A stretch of 52,720 nt of DNA from Gordonibacter sp. An230 (GTDB lineage Bacteria > Actinomycetota > Coriobacteriia > Coriobacteriales > Eggerthellaceae). This document shows positions 32,630-43,317 of this stretch, one piece after another. Both the position numbers and the translations under genes were made by a program. Under the pieces are notes generated by a model. The model was given only the letters and a program-made list of their open reading frames with translations. It was not told the DNA's origin and ran no database searches. The stretch spans positions 1 through 52,720 of the forward strand of contig NZ_NFJP01000027.1 in NCBI RefSeq assembly GCF_002159915.1, written 5' to 3'. Numbering within the stretch: the stretch's first letter is position 1; each line of letters begins with the position of its first letter.

Positions 32630-33484
32630 TCAGTAGATGACCCTCCAGAAGACCAATCCCTGAGCAGGGGCGTTCTCGCCCGCCGCGCGACGATCGCGCG
32701 CCTCGAGCACCTCTTTCACCCAGGCGGCGTCGCGTTGTCCCCGGCCCACCATCACGAGCGTGCCCACGACGGTGCGCACCATCGAGTGCAGAAACGCGTT
32801 GCCCACCACCTTGATGGCCATGATGTTCTCGCCCATCACCGTCTCGGGATGGAATGATATCTCGCGGATGTTGCGGTGCGTCGGCTTGCCTTCAGCAGAG
32901 GCCGCCATGCAGAAGCTCTTGAAGTCGTGCTCGCCGAGCAGATGGCGCGCCCCGGCCTCCATGGCCGTGATGTCCAGCCCACCGGGCACGAACCACGAGA
33001 AGTCCTTCATGAAGATAGGGCTCGTCGAGTCCACGCACAGATGATAGTGGTACTCGCGCGCCTGGGCGTCGAAGCGGGCCGAGAAGCCGGGCTTCTTCGG
33101 CTCCACCTCCCGCACGGTGACGGCGTCGTGCGTGAGCGCGTTGAGCGAGCGGCGCAGCGAGGGAAGCGAGCGCCCTCCCAGATCGAGGTCGTTCACATCG
33201 AAGCTCACCACTTGGCCGAGCGCATGCACGCCGGCATCGGTGCGCCCGGCGCACGTCGTCTCCACATCGCGCTTGAACAGCAGTCGCAAAGCGTCTTCAA
33301 GATCGCCTTGCACGGTCAGCTGCCCAGGTTGCCGGGCGAACCCGGCGAACGGCGCGCCGTTGTAGGAGAGCGTGAGCGCAAGCGTGTGCTCGCGGACGGG
33401 TTTGTCGGCAACGGCCGCATGCGCGTCATCGCGCTCGCGCGCTGCGTTGGCCGAGGGAATGGGTGTCATGGTATGCGTATTCAT
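32630..33484 (-). CDS. truA: tRNA pseudouridine synthase A
   Basis: Converts U38-40 of tRNA anticodon arms to pseudouridine. The catalytic Asp lies in CAGRTDAGVHALGQVVSFD (about residues 80-98). The N-terminal LTLSYNGAPFAGFARQP and C-terminal FLHSMVRTVVGTLVMVGRG are typical. Length 284, with a slightly extended N-terminus of about 30 polar residues. ATG 33484 is used, although a weak ribosome site leaves a later Met possible. A -35/-10 promoter lies 65 nt upstream. Confidence 0.93.
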   Translation of the reverse strand: MNTHTMTPIPSANAARERDDAHAAVADKPVREHTLALTLSYNGAPFAGFARQPGQLTVQGDLEDALRLLFKRDVETTCAGRTDAGVHALGQVVSFDVNDLDLGGRSLPSLRRSLNALTHDAVTVREVEPKKPGFSARFDAQAREYHYHLCVDSTSPIFMKDFSWFVPGGLDITAMEAGARHLLGEHDFKSFCMAASAEGKPTHRNIREISFHPETVMGENIMAIKVVGNAFLHSMVRTVVGTLVMVGRGQRDAAWVKEVLEARDRRAAGENAPAQGLVFWRVIY

Positions 33485-33548
33485 AGCCCGTAATGATAAA
33501 CGAAGCGGCTCGATCCGCAAGACCGAGCCGCCCGCCGCTTGCCAAACT

Positions 33549-33576
33549 GTTATATGCGCGCACAGGTCGTTCGCAA
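33549..33576 (-). promoter_or_regulatory. promoter of truA
   Basis: TTGCGA (33571-33576) and TATAAC (33549-33554) are separated by 16 bp on the minus strand. The predicted leader of about 55 nt contains a 7-bp hairpin (CGGCTCG/CGAGCCG, about 33509-33533). Confidence 0.6.
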
Positions 33577-33647
33577 CGCCAGCGGGAAGCGTTGCGGCGC
33601 TTCGCAGCGCCAAACCGCTCCCCCGTCCGTCTCGGAACGGCAGACCC

Positions 33648-36600
33648 TTACGAGGCTCGCCACACCTGGGTTCCGAAAAGCTCCTGAAGCTCGGAGCGCA
33701 TGATGGGGCTGCGGGAGTCCACCGACACAGGCAGCTCGGCGCGGAACTTGTGGCCGTCGTTCTGCTGAACGAACAGCACCACCCCGTCCCGCCCCGGATA
33801 CGAGCGCAGGATGCGGTTGAGCCGCAGCGACTTCGCCTGGTCGAAGTCGGCCATGGGCACGCGCAGCTCAAGGTGCGAGGGGCGCGCGTCGGCATCGCTC
33901 AATTCGATGGCCTCCACCTCGAACGCCATGATCTGGTTGCCGCGGTCGTTGTGCTCGAACTTGCCCTTGACCTTCACGATGGCGTCTTCCTGGATGGCCT
34001 CGGCGTTCTCGTCGTACTTGAAGCAGATGGCCTCGATGTGCCCCGTCGTGTCCTCCAGCGTGAACGTGGCCATCTTCGTGCCGCGTTTCGTGAGCTTCGT
34101 CACCACGTTCGAGATCATGCCCACGAACACCGCGGACTTGATCTCCTTCGTGCGCTCGGCCAAGTCGCCCAGCTGGTACTTCGTCATGCGCGCGATGGCG
34201 TTCTCGTACGGACGCAGGGGGTGATCCGAGACGTAGATCTTCATGATCTCCTTCTCGTAGGACAGAAGCTGGCGCTTCGGCCACTCGACGCCGTCCGGCT
34301 TCGGCACCTCCTCCTCGAAGCCCGAGTCGGGATCGTCGGCGAACAGGTCGAACATCGACACCTGGCCCCTATCGCGGTCCTTCTGGCGCTTGGAAGCGCT
34401 CTCAAGAAGCGGCGTCTCGTCCACGAAGTACATGAGCTGCTTGCGCGTGTAGCCCGTCGAATCGAACGCCCCGCCTTTGATGAGAGCTTCGAGCGTCTTG
34501 CGGTTGTAGCACTTCGCGTCGAGGCGGTTCACGAAGTCGTGCAGGCTCGTGTACGGGCCGTTGGCCTCGCGCTCGGCGATGATGGCCTCGGCCACGTTCG
34601 CACCCACGCCGCGCACGCCCACCAAGCCGAAGCGGATGCCGTCGTCGGTGGGCGTGAACTCCGCGTTCGAGGAGTTGATGTCCGGCGGCAGCACCGGCGT
34701 GCCGTTGTGGTTGCAGCTGGAAATGTAGCGGATGAGGCGGTCGGTGTTGCCCATGTAGGACGACAGCACGGCAGCCATGAAGTCGTTCGGGTAGTGAGCC
34801 TTCAGATACGCCGTGCGCATGACGAGGATCGCGTAGGCGGCCGAGTGCGATTTGTTGAACGCGTACTTCGCGAACTTCTCCGCATCGTCCCAGATCTGCT
34901 TGGCGATCTCGAGCGAATAGCCGTTCTCCACGGCGCCGGTGTTCCAATCCTCCTGCAGCGCGCGCATGACATCGAGCTTCTTCTTGCCCATGGCCTTGCG
35001 CAGCTTGTCGGCCTTGCCGGCCGAGAAGCCGCTCATGGCCATGGATATCTGCATGATCTGCTCTTGGTAGACCATGGTGCCGTACGTCTCCTCCAAGATG
35101 GGGCGAAGACGCTCGTCGTAGTAGTGGATGGCGGTCTTGCCGCTGGCCACCTTCACGTAGTCGTCCACCATGCCGGACTCGAGCGGGCCCGGACGGTTGA
35201 GCGCGATGGAGGCGACGATGTCCGAGAAACGATGCGGTGGCAGACGGGAGAACAGGCCCACGTACAGCGCGCCCTCCACCTGGAACAGGCCGTCCATGTT
35301 GCCGGAACGCATGAGCGCGAACGCCTTCTCGTCGTCGATGGGGATCTCCTCGGGCACGATCTTCGTGCCGAAGCGCCGCTCGACGTTGCGGCACGCCATC
35401 GTCAGCACGTCGAGCGTGCGCAGGCCGAGGAAGTCCATCTTCAGAAGCCCCAGATCGGGCGTGTAGTGGCCGTCGTACTGGGTGATGATGCCGCCGCCTT
35501 TGGTGTCGCGCTTCATGGGCACGTGATCGCTCATGGGATCGCGGCAGATGATGGTGGCGCACGCGTGCACGCCCTCACCGCGTATATGACCCTCGATGGA
35601 GCGCGCGGCGTCGATGATGACCCTCACGTCCTCTTCGGTCTCGTAGGCCTTCTTGAGGTCGGGGTTCGTCTCGAGCGCCTTGTCGATGGTGATGCCCAGC
35701 TCGTCGCCGATCATCTTGCAGATGCGGTCGCCCACGCCGTAGGGATAGTCCATCACGCGCGCGGCGTCGCGCACGGCGTTTTTCGCCTGGAGGGTGCCGA
35801 ACGTGATGACCTGGGACACGTGGTCCTCTCCGTACACGTCCTTGATGTGGTTGATCACCTCTTCGCGGCGACCCTGCTCGAAGTCGACGTCGATATCGGG
35901 CATCTCCACGCGCTCGGGAGACAGGAAGCGCTCGAACAGCAGCCCGTTCGAAAGCGGGTCGAGGGCGGTGATGCCCATGGCGTAGGCCACGATGGCGCCT
36001 GCGGCCGAGCCGCGGCCCGGACCGACGCCGATGCCCTGGCTGCGCGCCCACTCGATGTACTCCTGCACGATGAGGAAGTACGCCGGGAAGCCCTGCTGGA
36101 TGATGATGCCCATCTCGTAGTCGGCGCGCTCCTGGGCCTCCGGAGGCACCGGGTCGCCATAGCACTTGACGAGGCCCTCCTGCACACGCTTGCGAAACCA
36201 GCTCTCCTCCGTCTCGCCCTCGGGCAGGGGGAACCGCGGCAGAATGGAATCGCGCTCGAGCACGACGTCGCACTTCTCGGCCACCTCCACCGTGGTGTCG
36301 CACGCCTCGGGGAAGTCCTTGAGGGCAGTACGCATCTCCTCCTCGGTCTTCATGTAGAACTGATCGTTCTCGAAACGCAGCCGGTTCGTGTCGTTCACGG
36401 CCGCGCCCGAGCTGATGCACAGCAGGTAGTCCTGGGCCTTCGCGTCCTCTTTCGTGAGATAGTGGAAATCGTTCGTGGCGATGGTCTTGAGGCCGGCGGC
36501 CTTCGCCACGTCGGTGAGCATGTGGTTGAGCTCGGTCTGCGTGAATCCCGCATCCGTGCGGATGCCCTGGTTCTGCAATTCGATGTAGAAGTCGCCCGGT

Positions 36601-37109
36601 TCGAAGCAGCTGGCGAACTTGTTGGCCCACGCCACCGCCTCGTCGAACTGGCGGTTGTCGAGCAGTTTCGGAATGATGCCCGCGATGCACGCCGACGAGC
36701 CGATGATGCCCTTTCCGTACTTCTGCAGCATGGAGAACGTGGTGCGCGGCTTGTAGTAGAAGTTATCGACGTGCGACTCGCTGACGAGCTTCACGAGGTT
36801 GTGGTACCCCTCGTTCGTCTTGGCCAGCAGAAGCAGGTGGTAGAGTTTGGGTTTGACGTCCTTGCGCAGCTCCTCGTCGGTGGTGAAGTACACCTCGCAG
36901 CCGTAGATGGGCTTGACGCGCTTGCCCGTCTCGGCCTCCACCTTGTCGCACATCTCGCACAACTGCGGCACCCCGGACATCACGCCGTGGTCGGTGACCG
37001 CGACCGCCGGCATGTCGAGATCGGCGGCGCGTCTGACCATGTCGTAGATGTGCGTGTGGCCGTCGAGCAGGGAGTACTCGGTGTGGTTGTGCAGGTGAAC
37101 GAATGCCAT
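33648..37109 (-). CDS. dnaE: DNA polymerase III alpha subunit
   Basis: Replicative polymerase catalytic subunit (1153 residues). It begins FVHLHNHTEYSLLDGHTHI, the PHP domain. The palm is recognisable in IGVGPGRGSAAGAIVAYAMGI and PDIDVDFEQGRREEVI (catalytic Asp pair), followed by the fingers and an OB-fold near VFVGMISNVVTKLTKRGTKMATFTLED. ATG 37109 is chosen because the other candidate, ATG 37157, lies within the predicted -10 element. It is followed by several small hairpins before truA. Confidence 0.95.
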   Translation of the reverse strand: MAFVHLHNHTEYSLLDGHTHIYDMVRRAADLDMPAVAVTDHGVMSGVPQLCEMCDKVEAETGKRVKPIYGCEVYFTTDEELRKDVKPKLYHLLLLAKTNEGYHNLVKLVSESHVDNFYYKPRTTFSMLQKYGKGIIGSSACIAGIIPKLLDNRQFDEAVAWANKFASCFEPGDFYIELQNQGIRTDAGFTQTELNHMLTDVAKAAGLKTIATNDFHYLTKEDAKAQDYLLCISSGAAVNDTNRLRFENDQFYMKTEEEMRTALKDFPEACDTTVEVAEKCDVVLERDSILPRFPLPEGETEESWFRKRVQEGLVKCYGDPVPPEAQERADYEMGIIIQQGFPAYFLIVQEYIEWARSQGIGVGPGRGSAAGAIVAYAMGITALDPLSNGLLFERFLSPERVEMPDIDVDFEQGRREEVINHIKDVYGEDHVSQVITFGTLQAKNAVRDAARVMDYPYGVGDRICKMIGDELGITIDKALETNPDLKKAYETEEDVRVIIDAARSIEGHIRGEGVHACATIICRDPMSDHVPMKRDTKGGGIITQYDGHYTPDLGLLKMDFLGLRTLDVLTMACRNVERRFGTKIVPEEIPIDDEKAFALMRSGNMDGLFQVEGALYVGLFSRLPPHRFSDIVASIALNRPGPLESGMVDDYVKVASGKTAIHYYDERLRPILEETYGTMVYQEQIMQISMAMSGFSAGKADKLRKAMGKKKLDVMRALQEDWNTGAVENGYSLEIAKQIWDDAEKFAKYAFNKSHSAAYAILVMRTAYLKAHYPNDFMAAVLSSYMGNTDRLIRYISSCNHNGTPVLPPDINSSNAEFTPTDDGIRFGLVGVRGVGANVAEAIIAEREANGPYTSLHDFVNRLDAKCYNRKTLEALIKGGAFDSTGYTRKQLMYFVDETPLLESASKRQKDRDRGQVSMFDLFADDPDSGFEEEVPKPDGVEWPKRQLLSYEKEIMKIYVSDHPLRPYENAIARMTKYQLGDLAERTKEIKSAVFVGMISNVVTKLTKRGTKMATFTLEDTTGHIEAICFKYDENAEAIQEDAIVKVKGKFEHNDRGNQIMAFEVEAIELSDADARPSHLELRVPMADFDQAKSLRLNRILRSYPGRDGVVLFVQQNDGHKFRAELPVSVDSRSPIMRSELQELFGTQVWRAS

Positions 37110-37155
37110 ATCTTGTGCCTCGAATCGGTCGCAGATGCGCTCTTGTGTCGTTGCC

Positions 37156-37164
37156 ATGATACCA
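37156..37164 (-). promoter_or_regulatory. extended -10 promoter of dnaE
   Basis: TGGTATCAT on the minus strand overlaps the upstream in-frame ATG 37157, supporting ATG 37109 as the true dnaE start with a leader of about 40 nt. Confidence 0.5.
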
Positions 37165-37228
37165 GCATCCCTTGTTCCCCGCATCGAACAAACGATGGTT
37201 TTCAAAAGAAGGTTGCGGACGGAGCGCC

Positions 37229-37300
37229 TCGCGCCCGTTGTCGCCCGAAAGACACGGTTTCGCGACCAAAATCGTGTCTTTCGGGCGACAACGGGCGCGA
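37229..37300. repeat. 28-bp perfect inverted repeat
   Basis: Arms 37229-37256 and 37273-37300 are exact reverse complements, separated by 16 nt that can add four more pairs (one G-U). It lies between the dnaE promoter and the ATP synthase terminator, with no coding sequence. It could be a very strong hairpin or cruciform, or a remnant of a palindromic repeat element. Confidence 0.9.
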
Positions 37301-37304
37301 ACGC

Positions 37305-37334
37305 AAGGAAGGCCCCCTCGCGGGAGCCTTCCTT
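37305..37334. terminator. hairpin terminator of the ATP synthase operon
   Basis: AAGGAAGGC (37305-37313) pairs with GCCTTCCTT (37326-37334), with an inner CCC/GGG. It lies about 80 nt past the atpC stop. The U-rich flank (CTTCTTTT) is on the plus-strand side, so the direction of best termination is opposite to the operon; together with the adjacent inverted repeat it may still block read-through. Confidence 0.55.
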
Positions 37335-37415
37335 CGCTTCTTTTCACAACCGCAGCGCATCGAACGCTCGCGTTGCCAAACGATCGCACGCTGCGGATCG
37401 TGGAGCGCTCGCGCC

Positions 37416-37823
37416 TTACGCGGCCTGGGCGACCTTGAGCTGGACGTCGCACCACGCCTTGTCGGCGGGAAGCGTCGTCTTGGCGGCCTCCTGCTCGGAG
37501 AGCGTCGCAAGCTCGGCCTCGATGGCTGCCAGGCGCTCGCGCACCTGAGCGACATCGATGTCGGCCGAGGGGAGCGCGCGGTCGGCGAGGATGATCACCT
37601 TGCCGTCGCCCACCTCCACGTAGCCGCCCTGCAAGGCGTAGCGCCTCACCTCGCCGTCGGCAGCGCTCATGCGCACCTCGCCGTCGGCCAGCACCGACAC
37701 GAGAGGCGCATGGCCCGCGAGAAAGCCCATCTCGCCCTCGACGCCGGGCACGACGACCAGCGTCGCCTCCTCGGAGACGAGCCTGGCCCTCGGCGTCACG
37801 ATGTCGCACATGAACCCAGCCAT
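37416..37823 (-). CDS. atpC: ATP synthase F1 epsilon subunit
   Basis: Central-stalk subunit (135 residues) linking the c-ring to gamma and inhibiting ATP hydrolysis. N-terminal beta-barrel: CDIVTPRARLVSEEATLVVVPGVEGEMGFLAGHAPLVSVL. A C-terminal helical pair follows with Ala/Glu-rich sequence. ATG 37823 directly follows the atpD stop codon (TAAATG), with AAGGAAG upstream. Last gene of the operon. Confidence 0.94.
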   Translation of the reverse strand: MAGFMCDIVTPRARLVSEEATLVVVPGVEGEMGFLAGHAPLVSVLADGEVRMSAADGEVRRYALQGGYVEVGDGKVIILADRALPSADIDVAQVRERLAAIEAELATLSEQEAAKTTLPADKAWCDVQLKVAQAA

Positions 37824-39275
<1,452 letters not shown>

Positions 39276-40169
39276 TTATTCCTCCAAAGCCGCTGCGCCA
39301 CCGACGATCTCGGAGATCTCCGTCGTGATAGCGCCCTGGCGTACGCGGTTATACAGTCTGGTCAGCGTTTCGACCATTTCGGTGGCGTTGTCCGTCGCCG
39401 ACATCATGGCGTTGCGGCGCGCGCCCTGCTCGGCCGCAGCCGAGTCGATGAGCGCATGGTAGAGCGTCGTGCGCACGTAGGCCGGCAGCAGACGATCCAA
39501 GACGGCGTCGGCGCTCGGCTCGAAGATCACGTCGCTCTCGAGCTTCGAGCCCTCCCCCGTCGCGGCGCCGGCTTCGAGCGCCGAAGCGTCCACCGGCAGC
39601 ACGCGCTCCTCGCGAAGCTGCTGCTCGGCGGCGTTCTTCGCATGGTTGTACACGACGACGACCTCGTCGATCTCGCCGTTCACGTACCCGTCGATGGCCA
39701 AGGCGGCGATGGCCGAGGCCTCCTCCACCGTGGGGTCGGCGGACAGGTCCGCGAACTTGAGCACCGGCTCCACCTTGCGGTAGGTGTAGTACCCGACGGC
39801 CTTCTTGCCGCAGGCGACGACCTTCACGGCCGCGCCCGCCGCTTGCCTGTCCCTCATAAGGCGGTCGACGTGCCGCAGCACGTTGCTGTTGAAGCCGCCG
39901 GCCAGACCGCGGTCCGACACGACGACCACCACGAGCACGTTCTTGACCTCGTCATGCGCGCGCAAAAGCGCGTTCTCGGAGCCACCTACACGCTTGGCGA
40001 CGTCGGCCAGCATCTCGACCATGGACTCGGAGTAGGGCGTGGCGTCCTGCACACGCTCGTTCGCGCGGCGGATCTTCGCCGCGGCCACCATCTCCATGGT
40101 GCGCGTGATCTGCTTCGTCGAGGAGACGGAGTTGATACGCCGTTCTATGTCGTGAAGGTTGGGCATCAT
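39276..40169 (-). CDS. atpG: ATP synthase F1 gamma subunit
   Basis: Rotor shaft (297 residues), long coiled-coil ends: N-terminal IERRINSVSSTKQITRTMEMVAAAKIRRA and C-terminal NAMMSATDNATEMVETLTRLYNRVRQGAITTEI. An ATGATG pair at 40169/40166 gives two possible starts. A Ser/Gly/Ala-rich insertion near 195-215 is slightly longer than in model enzymes. Confidence 0.95.
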   Translation of the reverse strand: MMPNLHDIERRINSVSSTKQITRTMEMVAAAKIRRANERVQDATPYSESMVEMLADVAKRVGGSENALLRAHDEVKNVLVVVVVSDRGLAGGFNSNVLRHVDRLMRDRQAAGAAVKVVACGKKAVGYYTYRKVEPVLKFADLSADPTVEEASAIAALAIDGYVNGEIDEVVVVYNHAKNAAEQQLREERVLPVDASALEAGAATGEGSKLESDVIFEPSADAVLDRLLPAYVRTTLYHALIDSAAAEQGARRNAMMSATDNATEMVETLTRLYNRVRQGAITTEISEIVGGAAALEE

Positions 40170-40178
40170 CCACCGCCT

Positions 40179-41750
40179 TTACGCCGAGGGAGCGAACTGC
40201 AGCTTGAACGCCTCGATCGCCGCGTTCAGATCCGTCTCGATGGCGTCGGTGAACTTGCGTTCCTTCTCAAGCGCCTCGAACACCTCGGCCTTGGAGGCGT
40301 GGAGGTAGTCGATGAGCTCGCCGCGGAAGCGCACGACGTCGCCGACCGGGATGTCGTCGAGGTAGCCGTGGCCGCCCGCGTAGATGGCGACCGCCTGGTC
40401 CATGACGGGCATCGGGTTGTAGCGGCCCTGCTTCAGAAGCTCGGTCATATGGGCGCCGCGGTTCAGCTGGTCTTGCGTGGCCTTGTCCAGGTCGCTGCCG
40501 AACTGCGTGAACGCCTTGAGCTCGCGGTAGGCGGCCAGATCGAGGCGCAGTGTGCCGGCAACCTGCTTCATGGCCTTCACCTGCGCGGACCCGCCGACGC
40601 GCGACACGGAGATGCCGACGTCGACAGCGGGGCGCTGGCCCTGGAAGAACAGGTCGGTCTGCAGGTAGATCTGGCCGTCGGTGATGGAGATGACGTTCGT
40701 CGGGATGTAGGCGGACACGTCGCCGGCCTGCGTCTCGATGATCGGGAGCGCCGTGAGCGAACCCGCGCCCATCTCGTCGGACATCTTCACTGCGCGCTCC
40801 AGCAGACGGGAGTGCAGATAGAAGATGTCGCCCGGATACGCTTCACGTCCCGGCGGGCGGCGCAGCGTGAGCGACATCTGGCGGTAGGCCACGGCCTGCT
40901 TGGTCAGGTCGTCGTAGATGCACAGCACATGACGGCCCGGGTTCTCCGGACCGGCCACCTCGCCGTTCTCGCCCGTGTAGATGAAGTACTCGCCCATGGC
41001 GGCACCCGCCATCGGGGCGATGTACTGCAAGGGGGCAGAGTCGGACGCGGAGGCGTTCACGATGATCGTGTACTCCATCGCGCCGTGCTTCTCAAGCGTC
41101 TCCACCACGCCGGCCACCGTGGAAGCCTTCTGGCCCACGGCGACGTAGATGCAGATCATGCCCTTGCCCTTTTGGTTGATGATGGCGTCGACCGCGATGG
41201 CGGTCTTGCCGGTCTGGCGGTCGCCGATGATGAGCTCGCGCTGACCGCGGCCGATCGGGATCATCGAGTCCACGGCCAGGATGCCGGTCTGCATCGGCTC
41301 CTCGACGGGCTGGCGGTAGATGACGCCGGGGGCCTTGAACTCCACCGGGCGCATGCCCTCGGCCTGGATGGGGCCCTTGCCGTCGATCGGCACTCCGAGC
41401 GGGTTCACCACGCGGCCGAGCAAGCCCTTACCCGAAGGCACCTGAACCAGACGACCGGTCGTCTTGACCTGGTCGTTCTCCTTGATTGCGGTGACGTCAC
41501 CCAAAAGCACGGCACCGACTTCGTCCTCTTCGAGGTTCTGGGCCATGCCGTAGACGGTCTGGCCGTCGGAACCGACGAACTCGAGCAGCTCGCCCGCCAT
41601 GGCGTCTTTCAGCCCGTCGACGCGCGCGATGCCGTCGCCGATCTGGATGACCGTGCCGACCTCGCGGGATTCGACGCTCGTGTTGAGCGCGTCGAGCTGC
41701 TGGCGCAGTGCCTCGTCAATAGACTTCGCGGTGATTTCAGTCACTAGCAT
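40179..41750 (-). CDS. atpA: ATP synthase F1 alpha subunit
   Basis: Non-catalytic nucleotide-binding subunit (523 residues). Walker [16 protein letters not shown], the signature [17 protein letters not shown], and C-terminal helical domain are all present. The start overlaps the atpH stop by 7 nt. Conserved Arg finger is in SVSRVGG. Confidence 0.97.
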   Translation of the reverse strand: MLVTEITAKSIDEALRQQLDALNTSVESREVGTVIQIGDGIARVDGLKDAMAGELLEFVGSDGQTVYGMAQNLEEDEVGAVLLGDVTAIKENDQVKTTGRLVQVPSGKGLLGRVVNPLGVPIDGKGPIQAEGMRPVEFKAPGVIYRQPVEEPMQTGILAVDSMIPIGRGQRELIIGDRQTGKTAIAVDAIINQKGKGMICIYVAVGQKASTVAGVVETLEKHGAMEYTIIVNASASDSAPLQYIAPMAGAAMGEYFIYTGENGEVAGPENPGRHVLCIYDDLTKQAVAYRQMSLTLRRPPGREAYPGDIFYLHSRLLERAVKMSDEMGAGSLTALPIIETQAGDVSAYIPTNVISITDGQIYLQTDLFFQGQRPAVDVGISVSRVGGSAQVKAMKQVAGTLRLDLAAYRELKAFTQFGSDLDKATQDQLNRGAHMTELLKQGRYNPMPVMDQAVAIYAGGHGYLDDIPVGDVVRFRGELIDYLHASKAEVFEALEKERKFTDAIETDLNAAIEAFKLQFAPSA

Positions 41751-42322
41751 TCACCTCCATCTGTTGATAGTTTGAGCACGTTGCGAGCGTTTTCCAGCTG
41801 CGACAGGACGCTTGCGTCGATGCGCTTGCCGTTCGCACTCATCAATATGCCGCCGAGCAGGGACTTGTCGATGTGCTCGCGCAACACGACCTTGGTGCCC
41901 AAGTCGGCTTCGGCTTTCCTTACAATGACCTCGCGCAGATGATCGTCCAGCTCGACGACGGTCGTGACGTCGACGACGGTGACGTTCAGCTTGCGTTCGA
42001 GCTGCTCTCCGTAGCTGGCCCATACGCGCGACAGCAACGCGAAGTCCCCGCGCTCGGCCATGACGGCCAGAACGTCCACGAGGACCGGATGGCATTGCGC
42101 GAACACGCTGCGCGCAAGGCCGTTTCTCTGCTCGGGCGTATAGGAGCTGTCCTCCAAGGCGCTGGAGAGGTCCATGTTCGAACGCGCGGCGCGCATGACG
42201 CGCTCGGCCTGGTCGCGGACCTCGAGCACGGCGTCTTGGCCACCTGCCTCGTATGCGCCGTCCAGAAGGGCCGACGCATACGCCGCGACCTTTTCCCTGA
42301 GAACATGGCGGCTAGTTGGCAT
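41744..42322 (-). CDS. atpH: ATP synthase F1 delta subunit
   Basis: Peripheral-stalk subunit (192 residues) joining the alpha3beta3 head to subunit b. The N-terminal six-helix domain starts [16 protein letters not shown]. The conserved C-terminal stretch is [34 protein letters not shown]. Overlaps atpF by 11 nt and atpA by 7 nt. Confidence 0.93.
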   Translation of the reverse strand: MPTSRHVLREKVAAYASALLDGAYEAGGQDAVLEVRDQAERVMRAARSNMDLSSALEDSSYTPEQRNGLARSVFAQCHPVLVDVLAVMAERGDFALLSRVWASYGEQLERKLNVTVVDVTTVVELDDHLREVIVRKAEADLGTKVVLREHIDKSLLGGILMSANGKRIDASVLSQLENARNVLKLSTDGGEC

Positions 42323-42929
42323 TGAAACTGCCCGCCTCGTTCACGTAGCGCTCGATGACCTTGCGGTGCGCCTCGTCGCTCAGATCCTCGCCGATCAGGC
42401 GGGAAGCGACGGCGACGGACAGGTCGGCAACCGAGCCCTGCAGATCGGAGATGGCGGCCTTCTTCTCCGCCTCGATGGCGGCATGGGCCTTCTCGATCAT
42501 CGTGGCGGCCTCGGCCTGCGCCTTGTCGGTGATGTCGGCCTTCACGGCCTCGCCGGTCTTCTTGGCGTCGGCGACGATCTGGGCGGCCTGGGCCTTCGCG
42601 TCCTCGAGCTGGCGCTTGTACTCCTCGAGCACGCGCTCGCTCTCGATGCGGGCCTGCTCGGACTTCTCGAGGGAATCCTTGATCGTCTCTTCGCGCTTCT
42701 CCAGCATGGCCTCGAACTTCGGCCAGCCGACCTTGGCGAGGACGGCCCACAGGACGATGAAGATGACGAGCATGGGGACGAATTCCAGCGGATCAGGCAG
42801 GATCGCGCTGATGCCGCCCGATTCGCCCTCGCTGGCGAACGCGAGCGCAGGGAAGGCCGCCGTCGCGCCCACGCCGCCGATGACGGCGAGGCCGATGCGG
42901 TGCCGTGCCTCTTTCGCTCTAGCTTTCAC
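42312..42929 (-). CDS. atpF: ATP synthase Fo b subunit with signal-like N-terminus
   Basis: Peripheral stalk (205 residues): one membrane helix (FVPMLVIFIVLWAVLAKVGWPKF, about 50-72) and a long charged coiled coil. Before this helix lies an extra 45 residues that look like a cleavable signal peptide (AVIGGVGATAAFPALAFAS, then EGESGG). Classical AtpF lacks this, but it occurs in some other bacterial groups. ATG 42929 is preceded by AAGGAGG. Confidence 0.93.
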   Translation of the reverse strand: MKARAKEARHRIGLAVIGGVGATAAFPALAFASEGESGGISAILPDPLEFVPMLVIFIVLWAVLAKVGWPKFEAMLEKREETIKDSLEKSEQARIESERVLEEYKRQLEDAKAQAAQIVADAKKTGEAVKADITDKAQAEAATMIEKAHAAIEAEKKAAISDLQGSVADLSVAVASRLIGEDLSDEAHRKVIERYVNEAGSFNAN

Positions 42930-42980
42930 GTACGTACCTCCTTTTAGCCTTAAACGGCGAATGTCCGAATGAGGCTCGTT

Positions 42981-43199
42981 CTACACGATGAAGGTAAGCA
43001 CGAAGCCGATGAGGCCGAGGGCCTCGGCGAGAGCGGCGCCGATGATGAAGTTCGTGAACAGGCGGCCCTGCAGTTCGGGCTGGCGGGCGGTTGCGACGCA
43101 GCAGCCGTAGCAGGCGATGCCGATGCCCAGGCCAGGGCCGATCGTCGACAGGCCGTAGCCCACGAGCTTCAGAGCGTCGATGACGAGAGTTCCGTCCAT
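42981..43199 (-). CDS. atpE: ATP synthase Fo c subunit
   Basis: Proteolipid (72 residues), two helices with a GPGLGIGIACYG packing motif and the polar loop ARQPEL. The ion-binding Glu is in GAALAEALGLIGF. The residue after Glu is Ala, not Ser/Thr, and the other Na+ ligands are not apparent, so proton coupling is favoured (inference). Three Cys in CYGCCV within helix 1 are unusual. AAAGGAGGAG precedes ATG 43199. Confidence 0.95.
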   Translation of the reverse strand: MDGTLVIDALKLVGYGLSTIGPGLGIGIACYGCCVATARQPELQGRLFTNFIIGAALAEALGLIGFVLTFIV

Positions 43200-43317
43200 G
43201 TGTCTCCTCCTTTACCGTCTTTGGGCCTCTCCCAAAGACTCCAGTACGACTATGTCCACGGCGTTGCATGCCGAAGGAACCGAAACGGGTGCGGCGGGTG
43301 CGCCGCGCGGATGCGAC

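Noticed and set aside
37257-37272. Inverted repeat near dnaE as a CRISPR or attachment site
   Set aside because: There is only one unit, no spacer series and no integrase gene nearby.
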